From Stomorhina lunata (lineage: Eukaryota; Arthropoda; Insecta; Diptera; Rhiniidae), in the NCBI GenBank assembly GCA_933228675.1, contig OW121741.1, forward strand, positions 58,942,037 to 59,006,036: a DNA stretch of 64,000 nt, in the 5' to 3' direction. A program made the position numbers and the translations under genes. The first letter of the stretch is position 1; each line of letters opens with the position of its first letter. The notes beneath the pieces were generated by a model. That model was given only the letters and a program-made list of their open reading frames with translations, did not search any database and was not told the DNA's origin. Shown here in pieces: positions 56,625 to 64,000 of this stretch.

Positions 56625-59318
56625 ATGATTTTTTCTGAAACTCATTTAACAGATAGAGTCGATGAATCGGAAATTCAAATTGAAGGATATAATACGTACG
56701 CAACATTATCGAACTCTTCAAGGACAGGTGGCATAACTATTTACTTCAATAAGGACTGGCAGGTGAATACGATTTGTGAGAGGATGCAGAACTTTAAATA
56801 TTGGATTAGTGCTTATGGTGTAAAATTTAAGAATATTTCAATGATAATTGCAGCAGTATATAGATCACCAAGCGGTCAAGACGCAGAATTTTATGAAGCC
56901 TTTGAACAAATAATTGAAGAAATTTGTGATCAAAACACCGACATAATTATTGCTGGAGATTTTAATGTAGATTGGGCGAAAGATAGTTCCTATAAAAACA
57001 AACTAGAGCAGACTATAAATGATAATGGGATGAAGCAAGTGATAACCGATTATACAAGAATTACGCGAGAATCAAGAACAATAATCGATTATGTTATAAC
57101 AAATAATTTTAACGTTAAAGCAAATAATAGTAGTATAAACAAAATATCTGATCACGAAGTAATAGAAATTTGTATTGAAAACAGAATGACTAAAGAGAAT
57201 GAAAGTAAAAAGCAAATAGAAACTTTTAAGTATGAAAAATACAGTTTTAGAAGAGAAATTAGTGTATTATTAAAATTTGATGAAAGACTAGATTTAAATA
57301 AAAATGTAATCAATTTTGATACATCAATCGAAGATACAATCAAGAAATTTACAATACGAAACACGATTTATGAAAAAAGTGGTAGCAATAAATGGTTTAA
57401 TAGACAATTACAAGCATTAAAAATGGATAAAATTAGAAAATATAATAAAGCAAAATTCGAAAATACCATTTCAGCATGGAACAATTATAAAAATGCGAGA
57501 AATATTTATAAATCAATGCTTGAAAATGCAAAAAATTCCTATATTAACAAAAAAATAAATGATACCAAAGATCAAAAACAAATGTGGAATAACTTAAAAG
57601 ATTTAGTACTAAAGAAGAAAAAACCAGTGATAAAAAATGTGATATTTAATAATGTAGAATATAATGATAGTTTCGATATAGCGAACAATTTTAATAAATA
57701 TTTTGTAAACAGTATTAAAGAAATAAGAGAAAATATAGAATATGTGCAATACGATAATCATATAAGTGTCGTAAATAATAGATTTATATTCCGCACCGTA
57801 AACATTTCAGAACTTAAAAATGTATGTAAAGCGATGAAAAAGAAACCTGATTACAATAATGTAAATATATCTTTAATATTAGATAATTGGCACTTAATCG
57901 GCAATATAATGTTAGAAATAATTAATTCATCTTTAAATTATGGAATTTTCCCAGAAAATTGGAAAACAACTATGATTATACCAATTGAAAAAATTGCAAA
58001 AACAAATAAATGTGAAGAATATCGTCCTATAAATACACTTAAACTTTGTGAAAAAATTCTTGAAAGAATTGTTAAACAACAACTTGAAGAATACATTGAA
58101 TCTTATAAATTATTATCAAAATATCAATCAGGGTTTAGAAAAAACTTCTCATGTGAAACAGCAGTGAATTATGTTATTAATAGATGGAAAAATGTTAACA
58201 AAAACAAAAAAAATATGGCAATTTTTCTTGATTTTAAAAGAGCATTTGAGACTATAGACAGAGATATATTATTACGTAAGCTTTATAGTTACGGGATACA
58301 AGATAAAGAATTGAATTGGTTTAAATCATACTTAACAAACAGAAAACAAACTACTAAAGTAGATAATGTCATATCCGATACTATAAACAATGAATACGGA
58401 GTACCTCAAGGATCTATTCTGGGGGCTCTTTTATTTATAATTTATATAAATGATTTACCCAATATATTACAAAACTGTGAAATTGTATTATATGCGGATG
58501 ATACTCTAATATTTAATGAAGCTGAAACTGATGAGCATTGTCAAAGAAACTTGAAACAAGATATGCTAAATGTAAATAATTGGTTAAAAATGTATAAATT
58601 AAAACTAAACGAAACTAAAACAAAAATAATGGAAATAAATATGAACAGTGATATAATCTTTGAAATTAATAACAAAATAATCGAAAAAGTAAAAAGTATG
58701 AAATATTTAGGGTTTATAATAGATAAAGACTTAAATCTTAAAGAGCATGTTGAGTATATATGTAAGAAAATTGGGAAAAAGATTGGGTTTTTTAAAAGGA
58801 TAAGAAATAAAATCTCTACAATAACTGCAATAAATATATATAACACAATCATTAAGCCACATTTTGAGTTTGGTTCAACTATACTATATACATGCTGCAC
58901 AAATCTACAATTAGAGAGATTACAAAAACTACAGAACAAGGCTATGAGGTCAATAATTCGATGCAATAGATATACATCCATACAACATATGCTGGACACT
59001 TTAAAATGGCTGAATATTAATCAGAGACTTCAACTAAATACATTTAAGTTTATTTATAAAATGAAAATGGGCAATGCACCAGAATACCTATTAGAACAAC
59101 TAAGATATGTCAACGAATGCCAACCTTACAACCAACGAAATGCAAATGATTTTAGGATACCTAGACCAACGAACAATACAATGAAGAGATGCCTCTTATA
59201 TAAAGGACTACAACTATTTAATCAACTTCCTGTCAATATAAAAAATGAAAGAAATATAAATATATTTAAAAGAAATTGTGTTCATTTTGTTAAAAATAAT
59301 ACTTTTCAGAGCAATTAA
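56625..59318 (+). CDS. LINE ORF2: endonuclease (N-terminus lost) and RT
   Basis: 897 codons from ATG 56625; the frame is open back to about 56556 but has no earlier ATG. Endonuclease motifs: FSETHL (E5), AAVYRSP (Y79), IIAGDFNVDW (D112/N114), ISDHEV (D176/H177). The first strand, with the catalytic Asn, is absent: sequence begins KFNQVEAIADSEKPDF, so about 30-40 residues are deleted. The RT is complete: EEYRPINTLKLCEKILERIV, YQSGFRKNFSCETAV, IFLDFKRAFETIDRDIL, GVPQGSILGALLFIIYIND, VLYADDTLIFNE (YADD 623-626), MKYLGFIIDKDLNLK. The C-terminal domain has CNRYTSIQHMLDTLKWL. No RNase H. Without the Asn the endonuclease should be inactive. Confidence 0.8.
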   Translation: MIFSETHLTDRVDESEIQIEGYNTYATLSNSSRTGGITIYFNKDWQVNTICERMQNFKYWISAYGVKFKNISMIIAAVYRSPSGQDAEFYEAFEQIIEEICDQNTDIIIAGDFNVDWAKDSSYKNKLEQTINDNGMKQVITDYTRITRESRTIIDYVITNNFNVKANNSSINKISDHEVIEICIENRMTKENESKKQIETFKYEKYSFRREISVLLKFDERLDLNKNVINFDTSIEDTIKKFTIRNTIYEKSGSNKWFNRQLQALKMDKIRKYNKAKFENTISAWNNYKNARNIYKSMLENAKNSYINKKINDTKDQKQMWNNLKDLVLKKKKPVIKNVIFNNVEYNDSFDIANNFNKYFVNSIKEIRENIEYVQYDNHISVVNNRFIFRTVNISELKNVCKAMKKKPDYNNVNISLILDNWHLIGNIMLEIINSSLNYGIFPENWKTTMIIPIEKIAKTNKCEEYRPINTLKLCEKILERIVKQQLEEYIESYKLLSKYQSGFRKNFSCETAVNYVINRWKNVNKNKKNMAIFLDFKRAFETIDRDILLRKLYSYGIQDKELNWFKSYLTNRKQTTKVDNVISDTINNEYGVPQGSILGALLFIIYINDLPNILQNCEIVLYADDTLIFNEAETDEHCQRNLKQDMLNVNNWLKMYKLKLNETKTKIMEINMNSDIIFEINNKIIEKVKSMKYLGFIIDKDLNLKEHVEYICKKIGKKIGFFKRIRNKISTITAINIYNTIIKPHFEFGSTILYTCCTNLQLERLQKLQNKAMRSIIRCNRYTSIQHMLDTLKWLNINQRLQLNTFKFIYKMKMGNAPEYLLEQLRYVNECQPYNQRNANDFRIPRPTNNTMKRCLLYKGLQLFNQLPVNIKNERNINIFKRNCVHFVKNNTFQSN

Positions 59319-59402
59319 AAATTGTTTAATAATTTAATGTAATTTAGCCATTAAAAAGTATTTTAAATACTACTAAATAAATAATAATAATAATAATAAT
59401 AA

Positions 59403-60347
59403 ATATCCGTTCAAAACCTACATATGTATGTATGTATCTCACATATCAACAAAAATTTAAATTGTTTAATTGCAATTGGGAGAAATCCGTTCACGTTTGA
59501 CTATTGCTCCCGTATAACTTCGCCTAAGGCAATCTCTTAGTAGCTAATAAATGACAAATTATAATTATCTATCTATTATAATAGATACGATGATGGCATC
59601 TAGTATAAAGACGTTGTACAATATCGTTATTCAGGGCGATCTCTTGAAAAGTTCGGCTTTGAAAATGGGCGATCTCGGTTCAAATTTTCTGTTATCTCCC
59701 ATATAACCCCGACCGGAAATCTTTTTAATGCTGATAAATTAAATCATGTTATAATTGCACAAAGAACTAGAGCAAAACTTTCCACATATCCATCGGACAG
59801 ATCGAAAGAACAATGCATCCCAAATATTATTGTTGAAGTATTCATCTTAATTAGTTAACTAACTTCAGATTAATACGTAAATCTTCAATAAATTTTCCGC
59901 CAAAGCTGATATCCATTCATAGCTAGCTATATATTTCACGCATGTATCTAAAACTAAGAGTGTATACCTTATAATTCTAAGGCTTGTATACATTGACAAT
60001 CATTGTTAAAACTTTGACCTAAATCAGTCCGCTAACTTCAGAGTTTTACATAAATAATCATTAACCTTTAATAGTTGGATAATTCGTATGAATTAAAGTA
60101 CACAACCCTCACTGGGCACTGTGTTTTTGGGTTGTGTGCCAGAATACTTAATCTTCATCAAATCGATGTACTCTTGCAAATCTAAGGGCATCTACATTTT
60201 GAAGCATCTTTTCTGCATGGTTTATCTGGTCTATCGAACTTTAGAATCCAAGTGACGCTGCCTTATACATCAGCCACCTGCCCAACCTAACCTTTGGGTC
60301 CATTACTATTCTAGATGATGACGCCACCGAAAAGCTTTTCGTTTTCC
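59403..60347 (+). repeat. HINE-A interior between LINE and mariner
   Basis: Matches 24335-25410 of the copy at 23189 in the same order. Differences are small deletions (for example the hairpin region at 59570-59590 and about 60 bp near 59640). It holds no gene. Confidence 0.75.
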
Positions 60348-61494
60348 GGCCAGAGTTGATTGTCATTTGAGCCCTTTTTATAGCATTTTACATCACTTTG
60401 GCCAAAACTTCCGGCGATAGGTCCTCACATTCTTGACGGATATTGTCTTTAAGAGCTGCAAGAGTCTGAGGCTTGTTGACATAAACCCGCGACTTCAAAA
60501 AGCCCCACAAAAAGAAGTCTGCAGCGGTCAAATCAGGCGATCTTGCTGGCCAGTGCAAATCGCCAAAACGGAAGATTAGGCGCCCGGGAAATGCATCCTT
60601 CAGCATATCGGTTGTGGCACGTGCAGTGTATGCCGTTGCACCGTCCTGTTGGAACCACATGTTTTCCAATCCCAATTCATCAAGTTGCGGCAAACGGAAC
60701 TCGTTAATCATTGCTCTGTAGCGCTCACCATTCACAGTAACCGTTTGGCCCGCTACGTCTTTGAATAAAAAAGGTCCGATGACTCCTCCAGCGAAAAAAT
60801 CACACCATACAATGACTTTGAGCGGGTTAATAGCTCTTCGTGGGTTACACGCGGATTTTCACGTAAATTTTGCTTATTTACGTACCCGGTAAGATGGAAA
60901 TGGGCCTCATCACTCATGATTATTTTTAATGAAAAATCGTCTTCCTTTTGGTGGTGATTCAGGATGGCTTGAGCGTATGTTAGACGCGATTGGCGGTCAG
61001 CAGCTAACAGCTGATGCACCGTCTGGACTTTGTACGGAAACATCTTCAAATTTTTTACCAAAATTCGCTGTAAAGACCGTTGACTGATACCCATTTGCGT
61101 GGCACGTCGTCTGATCGATGTCGACGGCGCTTCCATGACATCCTCGGCTACAGCAGCAATATTCTCTGCAGAACGGCGACTCCGGGGTCTGCCACGCCTG
61201 GCAGCATCTCGTGTTGTGCCAGTCTCTTCGAGGCGAGCAGTATTTCACCAGTAGGCGTTGGACGGCTAGGAAATCTGCGACGAAACTTACGTTGTGCCAA
61301 AGTCACCGACCGATTATTGGCCAAATAAATAGTCACCAATATTCCGCGTTCTGGAGCAGTGTAGAGTAACATTGTTTATTAACGTGTATTTTGCAAGTGT
61401 TTACTATACAAATGCCAAAACAGAATTGACATTAGGGGCCAATCGCAAAATTTAGAGCATTTTCTGATAGGAGGATTACTTTTGCGCCACCTTG
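60348..61494 (-). mobile_element. Mariner/Tc1-type element, 3' end truncated
   Basis: Inserted in HINE-A. The right edge is clean: ...AGTAATCC-type TIR read from the other strand as CAAGGTGGCGCAAAAGTAAT, followed by TA (61495-61496) and HINE sequence CTAGTATAACC. On the left no matching TIR exists; HINE sequence stops at CGTTTTCCG and about 35 bp of HINE up to the TA site are missing as well. A deletion thus removed the left TIR together with some host sequence. Confidence 0.8.
60388..61372 (-). pseudogene. Mariner/Tc1-type transposase, frameshifted
   Basis: DDE/D transposase in three frames on the minus strand. ATG 61372 starts MLLYTAPERGILVTIYLANN, a DNA-binding helix-turn-helix (SVTLAQRKFRRRFPSR). 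After a frameshift near 61225 come ARRGRPRSRRSAENIAAV and SIRRRATQMGISQRSLQRIL, and IIMSDEAHFHLTGYVNKQNL with the first catalytic Asp. After a second frameshift near 60830 come MNGERYRAMINEFRLPQL, WFQQDGATAYTARATTDML (second Asp) and PARSPDLTAADFFLWGFLKS (third Asp). I count 36 residues between the second and third Asp. It stops at about 60388. It is inactive but otherwise almost full length. Confidence 0.85.
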
Positions 61495-62025
61495 TACTAG
61501 TATAACCAAATATTGCTAGGAATTACATTTAGTATGAACAAAAGAAAATTAATATACATATGAAGCATTTGTGTGGGGCTCAACTAAGTCAGTAATCAGA
61601 AACTATATAATTATCAATATATTCATACGATTTTGTATTTTACTTTTGAAACACTAGTGAAGGGTATCCAAGATTCGGCAAAGCCGAATATACCACTCTT
61701 ACTTGTTTTAAAAAACTGTTTTGAACTGTATACAAAATTTTAGGAAATCATTCAACGCAACACACTATTGAATTTCATCAAAATTGGTAGATCAATAAAT
61801 GAGATATCGATAAAGCAAAATATATCGATGTACGCAAATTGGCATATTTAAGAAAAAAAAGTTTAAAAAAAAACAATTTTTTTTAAATTTCGAATTATAT
61901 ATCAGATTTTAGAAAATACTCCATTGCAGCATGCTATTAAATTTGATCAAAATCGGTCTATAAACACCAGAGATATCGCCAAAATTCAAAATTTAAAAAA
62001 ATTTTGTTTAAAAACTGTATTTTTC

Positions 62026-63130
62026 AACAAGTAAGAGTGGTATATTCGGCTTTGCCGAATCTTGGATACCCTTCACCAATGGTGTTCCAAAAGTAAAGTA
62101 CAAAATCGTAAGAATATATTGATAATTATATAGTTTCTGATTACTGACTTAGTTGAGCCCCACACAAATGCTTTATATGTATATTAATTTTCTTTTGTTC
62201 ATACTAAATGTAATTCCTAGCAATATATGGTTATACTACTATTATATGCAAAGAATCTTTAAAATTAAGAGTCGGAAAACGAAAAGCTTTTTGGTGGCGT
62301 CATCATCTGAAATAGTTATGGACCCAAACGTTAGGTTGGGCAGGTGGCTGATGTCGAAGGCAGCGTCACTTCGATTCTAAAGTGATATGTGTCTATTTTA
62401 CGAACATTTGATAAAGTTCGATAGACCAGATAAACCATGCAGAAAAGATGCTTCAAAATGTAGATGCCCTTAGATTTGCAAGAGCACATCGATTTGATGA
62501 AGATTAAGTATTCTGGCATGCAACCCAAAAACACAGTGCCCAGTGAGGGTTGTGTACTTTAATTAATACGAATTGATCAACTATTAAAAGTTCATGATTA
62601 GTTATGTAAAACTCTGAACTGATTTAGGTCAAAGCTTTAACAATGATTGTCAATGTATACAAGCCTTAGAATTATAAGGTATACACTCATAGTTTTAGAT
62701 ACATACGTGAAATATATAGCTTTTAAATGAATGGATATCAGCTTTGGCGGAAAATTTATTTATTAATCTGAAGTTAGTTAACTTATTAAGATGAATACTT
62801 CAACAATAATATTTGGGATCTATTGTTCTTTCGATGTGTGGAAAGTTTTGCTCTAGTTCTTTGTGCAATTATAATATGATTTAATGTATCAGCATTAAAG
62901 TTATTCCCGGTCGGGGTTATATGGGAGATAACAGTAAATGTGAACCGAGCTCGCCCATTTTCAATGCCGAACTTTTCAAGAGAAATACTTTTGTCAAATG
63001 TTGTCCCTCTAGAAAGTTTATTTTAGGCGCTATCGCTCTGAATAACGATATTGTACAACGTCTTTATACTAAATGTCATCATCGTATCTATTATAATAGA
63101 TATATAATTATAAGTACCTGGTTGACCAAA
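62026..63130 (-). repeat. HINE-A 3' half, reverse (unit 2)
   Basis: Duplicate of 51920-53020, with the same terminal hairpin and the same loss of the 5' half. Confidence 0.75.
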
Positions 63131-63199
63131 CCTTGCTCGGAGCTTTATGATAAGCATTTTGAGGCAAATTTTAAAGTTTTTATATATTTTATTTTATAA

Positions 63200-64000
63200 A
63201 GTTTATTTTGTCCGACCAACACATAGTTCGCATAGTTTAACTCATTTTAATAATTTTGGAAATTATTCATACCAACAGAAACCTCCGTCGACTCATGCGC
63301 AACAACTTTGCTAAATACTATAGTCTGATCAAATGCACAGTTTACGATTTAATTCATTTTGAGTAGTTTTAAGTGGCGCCACCTGTAGTTGTTCATACCA
63401 TATAAGAAACCTTTGTCTGCTTATTCGTAGCAACTTTGCTTATGATTATAACATGATCAAATGCACAGTTTATGATTTAATTCACTTTGAGTAATTTTCT
63501 GTGGAGCCACCTGTCGGACTTTGCTCATTCCAAGCAAAGTCCGACAGGTGGCTCATAAACCTTCTTCGTCTTATCCGTAACAACTTTGCTGAAGATTATA
63601 GCATGATTAAATGTACAGCTTACGATTAAATTGACTTTGAGTTAATTTCAGTGGCGCCACCTGTCGAAATTTCTTCATACCAACTAAGGAACCTTCGTCG
63701 GACCATGTGCAACAACTTTGCTAAAGATTGTAGCTTGATTAAATGTACAGAATACGATTAAATTGACTTTGAGTAAGTTTCCGTAGCGCCACCTGTCGGA
63801 AATTATTCATACAAACTAAAAAGCCTTCGCCGGCTCATGCGCTACAACTTTTCTAAAGATCATAGCATGATCAAATGTACAGTTTACGATTTTATTAATT
63901 TTTAGTAATTTTCAGTGGCGCCATCTGTCGGATTAGTCTTATCAACTTAAAAACCTTCGCCGGCTTATCCGCAACATCTTCGCTAAAGAGCATAACATGA
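63200..64000. repeat. 130 bp tandem repeats to the window edge (unit 2)
   Basis: Duplicate of the array at 53110-53765, including the CCTGTCGGACTTTGCTC palindrome (63505-63553). It continues past the unit end (63855) into one further copy, with TTCGCCGGCTTATCCGC and CAACATCTTCGCTAAAGAGC, that matches the start of HINE-B at 27290-27420. The array runs out of the window. Confidence 0.8.

Larger units (their letters stand above)
55143..59402 (+). mobile_element. Near-complete LINE with PHD/CCHC ORF1
   Basis: About 4.26 kb between HINE sequence TAAGTATATGAT (to 55142) and ATATCCGTTCAAAACC (from 59403). It has a 5' UTR of about 160 bp, ORF1, ORF2 and a (TAA)n/(AATAAT)n tail at 59375-59402. The target duplication is at most 2-4 bp, or undetectable because both edges are AT-rich. 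Both ORFs are open, so this is one of the youngest insertions here, but the ORF1/ORF2 junction appears to be deleted. The clade is uncertain: no RNase H is present, which argues against I and LOA, and the C-terminal domain does not match the CR1 copy at 20.9 kb. Confidence 0.85.
53929..61707 (+). mobile_element. HINE-A, full length, carrying a LINE and a mariner element
   Basis: Third full-length copy. Starts ATACCCTTCACCAATAGG at 53929 and ends CCACTCTTACTTGTT at 61707. Flanks TATCTTTTT and TTAAAAAACTG join into the seven-T sequence of the uninterrupted unit 1 (51593-51607), so insertion was between two T with no target duplication. Without the inserted LINE and mariner it would be about 2.4 kb, the size of the other copies. 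Confidence 0.85.
51460..63855. repeat. Tandem duplication of a ~2.3 kb unit, second copy split
   Basis: Unit 1 is about 51460-53770. Unit 2 begins at about 53776 (TATGTTAATTATGTTCTACG in both), is interrupted at 53928 by a full-length HINE-A, and resumes at 61708 with TTAAAAAACTGTTTTGAACT, exactly where unit 1 continues at 51601. It then runs to about 63855. The copies differ by few substitutions and a 13 bp indel (GATCTGTCCGATG near 52728). The unit contains subrepeats of the HINE 350 bp type, a reverse HINE-A fragment and the 130 bp array. Confidence 0.9.

Noticed and set aside
60997..61328. Overlapping open frames on both strands of the mariner transposase
   Set aside because: They are out-of-frame shadows; the real coding sense is explained by frameshifts in the minus-strand transposase.

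Overview
The window is AT-rich eukaryotic DNA made almost entirely of transposable elements. I see no host protein-coding gene. The repeat families point to a higher fly (Diptera, Cyclorrhapha): HINE/INE-1-like elements with a TCCGTCTGTC-rich 5' region, BEL/Pao and Ty3/Gypsy LTR elements, I- and CR1-type LINEs, a PIF/Harbinger element and a mariner-type element. The species cannot be fixed from the sequence. The density, nesting and tandem duplication of elements suggest a heterochromatic or other low-recombination region.

Layout. At 1-4.5 kb are fragments: a BEL integrase end with the start of its LTR, a reverse-strand Gypsy Gag/protease/RT piece, and HINE-like repeats. From about 4.6 to 17.8 kb lies a 'GGTTA/TAACC' repeat with inverted arms. 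A BEL/Pao element with a CCCTC target duplication is inserted in it; its left flank, 5' LTR, gag and start of pol were later duplicated in tandem (4461-7770 and 7771-11036). A complete-looking PIF/Harbinger element (13753-16667) and a palindromic MITE (16813-17518) are inserted in the same host repeat. At 18-20.2 kb are a Harbinger-type MITE and a decayed Gypsy integrase that carries another MITE. At 20.9-27.2 kb is a decayed CR1-type LINE, split by a 2.46 kb HINE at 23189-25650.

The most striking object is 29030-49235: a huge inverted repeat (foldback) with about 4.8 kb arms built from a satellite-like array of AAAAGTACC-boxed monomers (higher-order period about 587 bp) around a loop of about 80 bp. 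Its left arm carries two palindromic TIR elements inserted one base apart and an I-clade LINE with a 12 bp target duplication. Its right arm carries a reverse-oriented HINE. Both outer tips show a short hairpin followed by CTAG and then T, as a canonical Helitron 3' end does.

From 51.4 kb to the end, a unit of about 2.3 kb is tandemly duplicated. Its second copy was split by a third full-length HINE (53929-61707), which itself holds a nearly complete LINE (55143-59402) and a truncated mariner-type element (60348-61494). The right edge runs on in 130 bp tandem repeats.

The genes that look least damaged are the Harbinger transposase (four exons, 366 aa), its Myb-like partner (269 aa, start codon split by an intron), and ORF1 and ORF2 of the 55 kb LINE. 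The other coding regions are broken by stops, frameshifts or deletions.
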